From NCBI GenBank assembly GCA_004000155.1, contig RCSS01000082.1, forward strand, positions 1 to 11,848: a stretch of 11,848 nucleotides of DNA. Reading direction: 5' to 3'. A model generated the notes under the pieces. The model searched no databases. It saw only the letters and a list, made by a program, of their open reading frames with translations, and had not been told where the DNA came from. The position numbers and the translations under genes were made by a program. Positions 1 to 8,118 of this stretch are shown piece after piece. The stretch's first letter is position 1. Each line of letters opens with the position of its first letter. The stretch is from Tubulinosema ratisbonensis. Lineage: Eukaryota > Microsporidia > Tubulinosematidae.

Positions 1-480
1 AGTTTATTATTCAATTTAGAAAAAAAATAATATTATAATAAAAAAATGTCATTTTTTTTAAATTTACACTTTAAAAATATCGTCAATATAATTGATTCGT
101 TGATAAATAATATTTTTATTTTTTTAAATCAAATAAAATTATTAAATATTTTACAAATACTTAATAAGACAGAATGACATTATTACATTTATTGAAGAAT
201 GATAAATTAGTTTAAGGTGTTATATTATATTTTATTAATACAAAAAAAATTTTTAGAAAAATGAGTTAAAATTTTAAAAAAGACATAAAATTAAAAATAA
301 AGAGACAAACTTTTAAAAAAGAGTGAAAAACAAAACTTAAAAAATGTAAATTCAAAAAAAATTGTTTTATTTATTTACATGTCTTAAAAAAATACATCCC
401 TTATTTCCAAATAAACAATCACTAAAAAAATGACATCACACAAACAAGAAGCATAAAAAAAACAAACATTTTATTACCCC
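1..480. other. AT-rich 5' intergenic region upstream of aquaporin 1
   Basis: I see no gene here: all frames are closed by frequent stops, and the sequence is mostly A/T runs. GC rises slightly over the last ~90 bases (TCCCTTATTTCC near 396-408, TGACATCACAC near 431-441), where promoter elements of the downstream aquaporin would be expected. No tRNA, rRNA or transposon signature was recognised. Confidence 0.6.
477..480 (+). promoter_or_regulatory. CCC-like motif abutting the aquaporin 1 start codon
   Basis: TTACCCC ends directly at the ATG at 481. In microsporidia a CCC- or GGG-like motif immediately before the start codon is a described transcription signal associated with very short 5' leaders. 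A run of four C in DNA this AT-rich stands out. It supports 481 as the true start and suggests a nearly leaderless mRNA (inference). Confidence 0.55.
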
Positions 481-1254
481 ATGAACATAAAAGAATTTAT
501 AAAAAAGTATTTCATTCCATTCTTTGGTGAACTAACTTGCACTTTTATATTTGGATTCTTAGTTTATGCAAGTATACTGGGCAGTACCCAAATAGAGTCA
601 GTGGCATCACCTGTGATTGTAGGACTAAGCATTGCGTTTGGATCAATTGCACTGATTTATACTTTTAGATTTATCTGTCCTGCACATTTTAACCCTGCNA
701 TAACCTTTGCCGCCGTAATTTTTTTAAAAATACCTTTTATTGATGGATTTGTTTTTATGATAGCACAGTTCTGTGGCTTTATGATTGCCGCGGGTGTAGT
801 TTTAGGTTGTTTTCCACAAAATAGATTTTACAAATTAAATGTTATAAGACCAAAGGCAGTGAGTGACCCGAACGTGGCTTATGGCAATATAATTTGTACT
901 GAACTGTTTTTGACAGGTATTTTGGTGTTTGTTGCTTTTGCGGTGGGAATCAATCCTTTTAAGGAATGGGAACGAAGTGCGAAAGAGATAGAAAGGAAGG
1001 GTAGAAAACCAACAGATGAAACTTATGTAGCACCGTTGGCGATAGGTTTGACTTTGGGGTTCTTAGCTTTCTGTGGGCTATCTTCTTCTGGGGGTGTGTT
1101 TAATCCAGGTATAGTTTGGGCACCAGCGCTTTTTACTGGTAATTGGAGGTTTACTTGGCAGTATTGGATTGGTGAGTTTGTAGGAGGTGTTGTTGGTGCT
1201 GGGATCCAAGTGTTTTTGCTTAACAGAGGTCTTTTTTCTGATATCATTGTATAA
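481..1254 (+). CDS. AQP: Aquaporin (MIP family), copy 1
   Basis: A 257-residue major intrinsic protein, a tetrameric six-helix channel for water or small neutral solutes. In microsporidia such channels are thought to drive the osmotic swelling that fires the polar tube. Hydrophobic spans lie at about 11-33, 43-63, 92-110, 136-157, 183-200 and 227-246. The first half-helix carries CPAHFNPA (NPA at 71-73; the Ala codon is GCN, so still Ala). The second carries GGVFNPGIVWAP with NPG at 208-210 instead of NPA. The residue after this box, Arg in nearly all orthodox aquaporins, is Ile211. Cytosolic loop D (about 158-182) is long and charged (KEIERKGRKP). The start is set by CCCC abutting the ATG. 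TAA is followed at once by a second TAA. GC is near 47% in places (1021-1080), against about 10% in flanking DNA. A paralogue lies at 4063-4833. Family assignment is very secure; the permeant is not known. Confidence 0.95.
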   Translation: MNIKEFIKKYFIPFFGELTCTFIFGFLVYASILGSTQIESVASPVIVGLSIAFGSIALIYTFRFICPAHFNPXITFAAVIFLKIPFIDGFVFMIAQFCGFMIAAGVVLGCFPQNRFYKLNVIRPKAVSDPNVAYGNIICTELFLTGILVFVAFAVGINPFKEWERSAKEIERKGRKPTDETYVAPLAIGLTLGFLAFCGLSSSGGVFNPGIVWAPALFTGNWRFTWQYWIGEFVGGVVGAGIQVFLLNRGLFSDIIV

Positions 1255-1258
1255 TAAA
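1253..1258 (+). promoter_or_regulatory. Poly(A) signal overlapping the aquaporin 1 stop codon
   Basis: AATAAA shares two bases with the TAA stop (1252-1254). Such overlap is typical of compact microsporidian 3' ends. AATAAA is common by chance in DNA this AT-rich, so the call rests on position and on the same arrangement at three other genes here. Confidence 0.35.
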
Positions 1259-1990
1259 TTAGCGTATCATAGAAANATAATTTTATTTATTTATTTTATA
1301 AAAAAAAAGTATTCTGTTTTTAAAATAAAAATTATTTTAAAATTTTAAGATAAAAGTTTTTTATGATAATATTATTTTCAATTACTATTTGTTTTTCTTA
1401 AAATAAAATATTTACTAAAAATAAAAGACAACTTCTAATTAATTTACCATTTCATTTATTAAATTATATTTAAGTAAGTATTTTCATATTTTATATAGAA
1501 GGTATAGCGAAAAGATCTTCGTATGAATTATTCCTTTTAACAACAAAAAAATTATAGCTTTATTTTTAAATCAACAATACAATAAAATTTTAAAGAGAAA
1601 CGAAATATGTCTTTTATGGTTCAAGTATACTTTTTTCAGGTATTCCACCCTGAGTATACATAAATAAGATTTATTTTTGAACAAATAATTTCTTGATAAT
1701 CTTTTACATAAAAAATTATATTTAATTTTACTATAAATAATTTTAAATATCTTATTAGATGAATATTAAATGCTTTTTTAACTAATTTAAATAATTTATT
1801 TTATTTTAAAAGATTATAAAAAAATTTAATATTTTTTCAAAATTATATTTTATTTCATTTATTAAATAAATATAATAAAAAAATTAAAATCTATTTTTTA
1901 ATTTAATTTTCTTAATTTTATAACCCTTAATTAAAAAAAAATTAACCAATAAAATATTTATAATTAATAAATTTTTTACTCCTTTAAAGC
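1255..1990. other. Intergenic region, no gene seen; GC-richer patch at 1495-1660
   Basis: Mostly extremely AT-rich (e.g. 1741-1800 about 10% GC), with stops in every frame. One patch, about 1495-1660, has more G and C. It contains a hairpin-capable element: GTATAC (1625-1630) can pair with GTATAC (1654-1659), and TCAGG (1636-1640) with CCTGA (1649-1653), leaving a T bulge and an 8-base loop. I could not match it to a tRNA or another known RNA. CCC at 1923-1925 and CTCC at 1979-1982 precede the next gene. Confidence 0.4.
1979..1982 (+). promoter_or_regulatory. C-rich motif eight bases before the start at 1991
   Basis: TTACTCC, followed by TTTAAAGC and the ATG. It resembles TTACCCC at the first aquaporin, and ACCCCTTTAAA near 10909-10919 shares its CCTTTAAA core. 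It is likely the microsporidian CCC-like start signal and supports the ATG at 1991. Confidence 0.4.
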
Positions 1991-2935
1991 ATGGACAGTA
2001 CAAATTCAAAAAACTTTTATTTGGTGCCAATCTTCATTCTCTTATTCTCAGGACTATTNTACTTAAACAAAGTAACAAAAACAACAGATAAACCCTTTGA
2101 TCACTTCATATTCTTACCAATTACAGCTGGAACATTCCTTTTAAGCCTAGGTGCCTTTTTTATCCAAAAAAATAAAAAAAGCATTTTATGCGATAAAAAA
2201 GTGTTCTTTTTTTCATACCTTTTTGGTTTGTTAGACACTTTAATCTTTCATTCTACAATAAAAATGTTAATTAATGGTCCTATAATTAACATAATTCATG
2301 CACTGTTAATTTCATGCTGTATTACCAAATTTTTTTATTCTATTCCCACATTAAATGTTAGTATTTTGTTAGGTGTTACACTTGCATTCTTCTCTTTCCT
2401 TATTTCTTTGACTGATGTTCATTTAAGAGGCATAGTTAGATTAAAAAGTGTTGAAAATATTATAATATCTAAGAAAGTAGATGTATACTTCACTCTACTA
2501 ACCATATTACTCACTCTTAGGTTGTATTACACAGTCAGAACAGAACTCTTTTCAGATAATTTATTACCTTTGTACAATTCATTTTTCTCTTTTATTTTTT
2601 CTCTTTTTTATTTTCTTTGTTATTTTAATTTAAATTATTTTTTTAATTTAAATATTTCATTAACAATTATATTTTTTATGATTGTTTATTTCTTTTTTAT
2701 AAGAATATTTGATGGTAAAAAAATGATTTATGGTTTATTGGTGACGAGTGTTTTATTTGGTTTAATTTATTTTATAAAAAATGATTGGTTTGAAGGAAAT
2801 ATGTTAGAGAAACATGTGTTAATGTATCATAGTGCATTGTTTGGTGGAATATTTTTGTTGGGTTATTGTGAAAAGAATTTGGTGTTTAGGAGGATTGCTT
2901 TTACTGTTTGGTTTATTGAGCTGGTTGGATTTTAA
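1991..2935 (+). CDS. Ten-span membrane protein, putative drug/metabolite transporter-like
   Basis: A 314-residue, strongly hydrophobic protein. Spans are estimated at about 9-26, 38-58, 71-86, 98-119, 122-141, 165-180, 192-213, 220-238, 245-262 and 278-292. Length and ten-helix layout match the drug/metabolite transporter superfamily, which includes nucleotide-sugar and triose-phosphate carriers. The stretch from about 90 to 141 (a span ending in a helix-breaking IPT, a short loop, then LLGVTLAFFSFLISL) resembles helices 4-5 of that family. No diagnostic substrate motif is visible, so the transported compound is unknown. Another polytopic family remains possible. Codon 23 is TTN (Phe or Leu). 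The start is the first ATG after a C-rich motif. It stands between two aquaporins with long gaps either side, so no operon-like link is implied. The coding strand changes sharply in composition: C exceeds G up to about 2640, then G exceeds C roughly eightfold. Confidence 0.8.
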   Translation: MDSTNSKNFYLVPIFILLFSGLXYLNKVTKTTDKPFDHFIFLPITAGTFLLSLGAFFIQKNKKSILCDKKVFFFSYLFGLLDTLIFHSTIKMLINGPIINIIHALLISCCITKFFYSIPTLNVSILLGVTLAFFSFLISLTDVHLRGIVRLKSVENIIISKKVDVYFTLLTILLTLRLYYTVRTELFSDNLLPLYNSFFSFIFSLFYFLCYFNLNYFFNLNISLTIIFFMIVYFFFIRIFDGKKMIYGLLVTSVLFGLIYFIKNDWFEGNMLEKHVLMYHSALFGGIFLLGYCEKNLVFRRIAFTVWFIELVGF

Positions 2936-4062
2936 TTAAGTTTATAGATAAATTAAAAAAATTATAATTTAAATTAATATTTTATAACATTAAATTAAAT
3001 TATACAAAAATAATGAATATTGAACAATAAATTAAATAAAAAAAGTATTTATTTTTATTACAAAGATTAATTTTAAGGTTATTAAATATTTATTTTTACT
3101 ATTTAAATTATATTCTTTTAATCAAAAATTAAATCACTAACTTAAAATATAAATTATAATTAATTTAAAATATTAATTAATTTAAAGATAAAAAAATATT
3201 TTCTATCTTTTAAATTTTTAATCATACATTAAAATAAATAAGATAATAAATTATTATTAAAATTCTCTCATTGGTAAATAATTAAATATTATATTAAATT
3301 TTGACAGTATTGACATTGATTTTAAACTAATGTTGTTAAAACAATCTTTTCATGCATAAATTAAATTTTATTTATTAACATTCAGTTATTGGCAAGCCTA
3401 GGATGTTAATTTAAAATGTTTTTATTGTTATGGCTTGTAATCAGCGTTGTTTTTTTATGTGTAAATTTACTTGTTTTACTTTAAAAATTTAATTAATTAA
3501 AATATTTTTTTATCTAATTTCATTTATGTAAATTATAAATAATATTAATGTTAATTATTATAAATAATATTAATGTTAATTATTATTTTATATCAGAATT
3601 AAATCTTCTAATTTTTAATTTTATTTTTTTTTAATCTTTAAAATTAAATAAGTAATTTGGATAATTAATTTATTTTAGAATATATTTATTTTATAAAATT
3701 TATAACATAAAATCAATTAGTAATAATAAAAAAAACGAGTTTATTATATTTTAAATATTATTCTATTTAATTATTAAGAAGAATTAAATTGGATTTTTTA
3801 ACTTAATTTTAATGACATTTATTTTTAATTCATGTCATTTTAAAATTTAAATTTTTATATATGATCAAAGAATATAATAATGTTAGAAATTCATGATTAA
3901 ATCAATATTTGTATTAAATAAATCGAAAACTTATTATTTAAAAATTATTTAGAAACTTATTATATAAAAAGGAATAAAATTTTAGTAATAAATCAAAATA
4001 AAATTTGATTCTAAAAATTAAATTTTATAGTCGCAAAATTAGGTAAACAATCTTTTGATACT
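2936..4062. other. Intergenic region between the DMT-like gene and aquaporin 2
   Basis: About 1.1 kb without a credible reading frame, very AT-rich. It holds a small hairpin (AAAGATA 3184-3190 with TATCTTT 3204-3210), a GC-richer patch at about 3300-3480 with CAAGCC (3393-3398) complementary to GGCTTG (3432-3437), the exact tandem repeat at 3534-3583, and an imperfect 27-base-period direct repeat (GAAAACTTATTAT near 3925, GAAACTTATTAT near 3952). No known RNA or mobile element was recognised. Confidence 0.4.
3534..3583. repeat. Exact 25-bp tandem duplication (two units)
   Basis: Units 3534-3558 and 3559-3583 are identical at all 25 bases by direct comparison, and identity extends about two bases upstream. 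The unit is wholly A/T except for one G and contains ATTAATGTTAAT, a near-palindrome. Lack of divergence suggests a recent replication slippage. It lies about 480 bases upstream of aquaporin 2. Confidence 0.85.
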
Positions 4063-4833
4063 ATGGATCTGCTTTTACTTTTAAAAAAATATTTTATACT
4101 CTTTTTAGGTGAAATGACTTGTACTTTTATATTCGGATTTGCTGTGTATGCCAGCAAAATAGGAAGTGTACAGATAGAATCAGAGCTATTATCGGTGACT
4201 ATAGGATTGAATATCGGGTTTGTGTCAATCGCCCTAATATACTCGTTTAAANCTATCTGCCCTGCTCATTTTAACCCTGCTATAACATTTGCTGCAATGT
4301 TTTTTCTTAAAATACCTATTATAGATGGATTAATTGCAATTTTAGCGCAATTATGTGGAGTTATGGTTGNCGCAGGCGTTGTTTTAGGATGTTTTCCACA
4401 AGATAGATTTGTTAAACTCGATATTATCAGATCAAAAGAAGCTTTTAATGGTGTATCGAACGGTCGATTAATCTGTACCGAGTTGTTTCTAGCCGGTATT
4501 TTAGTGTTTGTAAACTTTGCGATGAGAATTAATGCATTTAAAGAAACGGAATTAGATGAAAAAGAGGTAGAAAAGAAAGGAAGGAAACCAGCAGATGAAA
4601 NCTGTGTGGCACCTTTGACTATTGGTATTACGTATGGGTTTCTGTCATTTTGTGGGTTATCTTCATCCGGCAGTGTTTTTAATCCTGCTTTAGTTTGGGC
4701 ACCCGCGCTTTTTATTCCTGATTGGAGGTTTACGTGGCAGTATTGGATTGGCGAATTTGCAGGAGGGATAGCTGGAGGAGNTTTACAAGTGTTTTTGCTT
4801 AACAGAGGTCTTTTTTCCAATATACTTGTTTGA
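4063..4833 (+). CDS. AQP: Aquaporin (MIP family), copy 2
   Basis: A 256-residue MIP channel, about 67% identical to the copy at 481-1254 by hand alignment with a single one-residue gap near 131. CPAHFNPA has NPA at 71-73. The second half-helix has an intact NPA (207-209), unlike the NPG of copy 1. The next position, normally the selectivity-filter Arg, is Leu210. The long charged loop D (about 157-180, with EKKGRKPADE) is conserved. Four codons carry an N (4252, 4370, 4601, 4781), leaving residues 64, 103, 180 and 240 unresolved. No CCC motif precedes the ATG; the start is chosen because it aligns end to end with copy 1. TGA stop, with AATAAA about 30 bases further on (4862-4867). It probably acts in the same membrane-flux role as copy 1, perhaps at another stage (inference). 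Confidence 0.95.
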   Translation: MDLLLLLKKYFILFLGEMTCTFIFGFAVYASKIGSVQIESELLSVTIGLNIGFVSIALIYSFKXICPAHFNPAITFAAMFFLKIPIIDGLIAILAQLCGVMVXAGVVLGCFPQDRFVKLDIIRSKEAFNGVSNGRLICTELFLAGILVFVNFAMRINAFKETELDEKEVEKKGRKPADEXCVAPLTIGITYGFLSFCGLSSSGSVFNPALVWAPALFIPDWRFTWQYWIGEFAGGIAGGXLQVFLLNRGLFSNILV

Positions 4834-6796
4834 TATAAATTTAAAATATGATAAAATAACCAATAAATACAAAATTTACAAAGCAAAAAAATATTTTAAA
4901 GAAAATGCTTATAAAATTTTATGTTAAGTTCAAAACTATGAAATCTCTGAACATATTTTTTATTTATAAAATTAGGCATATAAAGTGATCAAGATTGGCT
5001 TTATTTAAACCATGTTTTAATAAAATAATTGAAAACTTTAACTAAATCGATAGAAGATTTTATTTCATTGTTTATTTTTAACAAATTAAGGGTAAGTATT
5101 TTATATTTGATTTCTTTGAAATTTTTTTGGTACTTTGTTTACCACTAACATTTTTTCATCTATAATTATAAATAGTGTTTTTCAGATAAAAAAGAGATAT
5201 ATCATTGATTAAAGGTCATTTAAATTCAAAAAAATCTGATAAAAAAGTTTACTAAGTTATATAAATTATTAACAATATTTTTAATTAAATTTACAAAAAT
5301 GTATATTTTATCTAATCGCTTTACTTTGAAATAGTTTTGAACTTTTTAAAAATCTTACAAAATTTTAAAATAAAACTAGTTAAAAGAGATTAAAAAATTT
5401 AAATTGCCAGATATTTCAACAAGCTGTTTTTTTAAAAATAATATATTTTATAAGTTAGTAAATTTCAGATTAATGTGTAAAATTTCTTTCAACATATTTA
5501 TTAAAAAAACTATAACCATCAATTTATAAACAAAGCCAGTGTATAAAAATTTTTTAGATGCTAGATATTTATTTAAAATGAAAGTAAGTTTTTTAATTTG
5601 AAGATTCTTTTATTGTTAAATATATTAAACTTCCTTGTATTTTTTGAATTCTTAGAATTGTGCTATTTAAAAAATGTTTATAATCACCGATAATAAAATT
5701 ATTTCTCCTTAGAAGTCAAAGAATTCGATGTATATTATGTTTACATGTATTTTGATTTTATATTTAGCTCTTTTTATATAAACAAATTAAAAGAAAATTT
5801 TATTTCGAAATTGATTAAAAAGAAACTTCTCAAAAATTTCTTATCGGTTTTTATTTAATATTACCCAATATAAATTAGAATACAAACATTTTATTCAAAA
5901 TTTTAACATATCTACATTTTTTATGGAAACAATATTAAGATATCATTGATTTGTTTCTTTATAATAATTATTCTAATTTATTTATGGTTTATATTAATTA
6001 GCGCATTTTATCATAAAAATACAAACTAAATTTTTAATTATTTAAAAACTAAAGTAACTTATTAGCTACAAAATATCGAAGTCTTTATATATTTTAAAAA
6101 TATTTGTAAGAAAATCAACATAAAATAAAAAATACGTCCTTTAAAAGTGAAATATAATGTCTATTTAGATAATTTTAATTTAAAAATGAAAGAAAAATAA
6201 AGATCTATTTTTATATAGATTTGTACATCATTTGTTAGTTTTATTAACTATTTAATCCTTTAAAAAACATCACACGTCTTAAGTTCTTGAATTATGAAGT
6301 AACATAAACATAAAACTAAATTAACATATTAAACTATAACCTTAATTGTTTTTGAACAAGTTAAATAACTACATAAACGTTTTTATTCTCTTAAATGTTT
6401 GAAATTTCATTATTTTTATTTCGCAAACTAACAATCTTTAATTTAAATCATGAAAAAATAGACATTTGTTTATTAAATTGTAATCTCATATACGGGAAAT
6501 TTTTATTTTTTTATTTATTTTGAAATTATTTTCAGTTTAGAATTGTTTTTTATCCCTAATCACGATAAAAGTTTAAAATTTTTTTAGCTAAAGAACGTTT
6601 GTATATTAAGTTTATTCTGCTGAATATTGTTTAACCTCATATAAAGTAAATGTTTTTTTACAAAAGAGTACACTCAAATATTAACAGTATTTTTTGCTTA
6701 AATATAAAAGGTGTTATAAAATTTAAGTTCCTTTTAAATAAAAAGATTATTCTAAGAACACATTAAAGATTAATAGAAATTAATAAATTACCCTAA
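4834..6796. other. Long intergenic region (about 2 kb) with no recognisable gene
   Basis: Stops interrupt all six frames and I recognise no protein fragment, tRNA, rRNA or long repeat. Base composition is a little less extreme than in the other gaps, with scattered mixed-sequence islands (e.g. 4970-5010, 5690-5740, 6530-6610), so a decayed gene or an unrecognised RNA is possible. AATAAA at 4862-4867 could serve aquaporin 2. GGTAAGTAT near 5090-5098 resembles a 5' splice site but has no adjacent open frame. Confidence 0.45.
6791..6793 (+). promoter_or_regulatory. CCC motif just before the start at 6797
   Basis: TTACCCTAA precedes the ATG, matching the TTACCCC arrangement at aquaporin 1 almost exactly. 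It supports both the reality of the small gene and this start codon. Confidence 0.5.
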
Positions 6797-7267
6797 ATGT
6801 TCTACTTATTAATACTTAGAATATATTCATTTACAGAATTTTATAACTCAATCGGTATAAAAGCCCTTAAAAGACTTTCCGAGAACCGACATCCCAATCC
6901 GTTTTGGATATTTCCCTTCAACAAATTAGACATGCGAGCTAAAATTTATACAAGTTTCGATCAATCATTTGCTAAAGAAGCCAAAAAATCCTTTTCCTCT
7001 TATTATAAATGTTTTCGCGAATATAAACATAAAAGGGTTTCCAACTTGGTTAATGCTTATTCNGANTATTTGGATGCAATAGATAGAGTATTTGACAGGT
7101 CTTTAAATGATGATGAAAATTGCCAAAGACTAATACGAATACTTCAAAGATGTCAAGGTATAAATGATTCTGAGAGTGTAAGCAGCGTATTTTTATGCCA
7201 ATTCGACGAAGCCTTTATACCTCACATAACCATATGGGCTTCTTTNAAGGCGATATTTGGCTTTTAA
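6797..7267 (+). CDS. Hypothetical four-cysteine protein, possibly secreted
   Basis: 156 residues; not recognised. The first ~17 residues (MFYLLILRIYSFTEFYN) are hydrophobic and could be a weak signal peptide or anchor. The remainder is soluble, with many charged residues, several aromatics and four cysteines (72, 109, 119, 134), an even number that would allow disulfides in an exported protein. Residues about 55-120 look helical. The frame is believable: it is more GC-rich than its flanks, has a CCC motif just before the ATG, and shows the same 5'-to-3' strand-composition trend as the other genes. Codons with N at 7063, 7066 and 7246 leave residue 89 as Ser, 90 as Glu/Asp and 150 as Phe/Leu. 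It stands alone, convergent with the minus-strand gene at 8114-9091. A lineage-specific effector is one possibility, but nothing in the sequence demonstrates it. Confidence 0.65.
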   Translation: MFYLLILRIYSFTEFYNSIGIKALKRLSENRHPNPFWIFPFNKLDMRAKIYTSFDQSFAKEAKKSFSSYYKCFREYKHKRVSNLVNAYXXYLDAIDRVFDRSLNDDENCQRLIRILQRCQGINDSESVSSVFLCQFDEAFIPHITIWASXKAIFGF

Positions 7268-8113
7268 AAGTGTATCTATAATTATTAAATATTCCTGGTC
7301 TTTATTATTCTCTTAAAATTATCGATTACTTATAAAACATTTTGTGGTAAATTGAAAAATTATAATAAAACATAGCTGTTTTTTTTTCATCGAGACTAGA
7401 AAAATGTATAAAAATTTTTACTATAAATTTGTATTCAAAAATTTAATAAAACCATCTCTAAAAAATCTAAATTAAATATTTTCTCTAATTCTAACTAACT
7501 TTTTATGTTTTATTGACTCGAATCTAATTTTAATTTAATAATTTAAATGAAAACCAATTTCATTTGTATAAAAATTAATTAACTTTAAAAATAAAAAGAA
7601 GAGTTAAAATTTTTAACTAATTTTACTTTTTGATGGACCTTAATTTTCAATAACCTTATTTTTTTTGCAACAGAATCCATTTATACTAATTTAAATTACC
7701 ATAAAATAACTTAAGGCTTTTCATTAAACAGAGCCTTATATTGATCAAAATAAAAACTAATACATAGATAATTTCATACATTTTGGTTAATTACATGAAT
7801 CATATTTAAAATATAAAAATAAATCCATTTTAATTTAACATCTAATATAATATTGAATATATTTAGGCTTACATATAAAATTAATTAGGACTAATTTAAC
7901 TTGATAAATAATACATTGAAACTATTAATTCATTTTTAAAATAATAAAATATATTGCAATAAATTATTTTTGTATTGAAAAATATTTAATTTATTTATAA
8001 AATATTAGGTTTATTTTAAATAAACTATTTATTTTTCAATACAAAAATAATAGAATATATTTAATTTTAAAAATAATAAAATATATTTAATAATTCAATA
8101 TAAAATATTTATT
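7268..8113. other. Convergent intergenic region with hairpins and nested repeats
   Basis: No open frame of note. A small GC-containing hairpin (TAAGGCT 7712-7718 with AGCCTTA 7732-7738, 13-base loop) stands out against AT-rich surroundings. The 3' part holds the nested inverted/direct repeat at 7938-8087. The two flanking genes converge on this region, so both 3' ends and any termination signals lie here. Confidence 0.45.
7938..8087. repeat. 22-bp inverted repeat nested within an 18-bp direct repeat
   Basis: Perfect inverted arms at 7963-7984 and 8030-8051 (22 bases each) enclose a 45-base spacer. The spacer itself has a small hairpin, GTTTATT / AATAAAC, with a three-base loop at about 8010-8026. 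Outside the arms an identical 18-mer, AAAATAATAAAATATATT, occurs at 7938-7955 and 8070-8087. The right end is 26 bases from the stop of the minus-strand gene (8114). It could be a MITE-like insertion, a 3'-UTR hairpin or slippage-derived AT repeats. No known element family is recognised. Confidence 0.7.
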
Positions 8114-8118
8114 TTATT
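8108..8118 (-). promoter_or_regulatory. Poly(A) signals at and after the stop of the 8114-9091 gene
   Basis: Read on the minus strand, AATAAA spans 8118-8113 across the TAA stop (8116-8114) and a second AATAAA follows at 8113-8108. This is the same stop-overlapping arrangement as at three plus-strand genes here. Chance occurrence is appreciable in A-rich DNA. Confidence 0.35.

Noticed and set aside
1504..1626. Possible tRNA from A-box-like TAGCGAAAAG (1504-1513) and B-box-like GGTTCAAGT.
   Set aside because: The spacing is far too long, no acceptor or anticodon stem forms, and the B box lacks its CC end.
1991..2935. Assignment of the ten-span protein to a specific nucleotide-sugar or lipid carrier.
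   Set aside because: The fold-level resemblance does not reach any substrate-defining motif, so only a DMT-like label is given.
4266..4886. 206-codon open frame on the minus strand across aquaporin 2, with a 74-codon counterpart at 1023-1247 opposite aquaporin 1.
   Set aside because: Their similarity to each other follows from the conserved aquaporin coding strand. Composition is Pro/Lys/Asn-heavy with no domain, and the start has no signal. They are shadows.
5090..5098. GGTAAGTAT resembling a microsporidian 5' splice site.
   Set aside because: There is no open frame before it and no paired acceptor leading into coding sequence.
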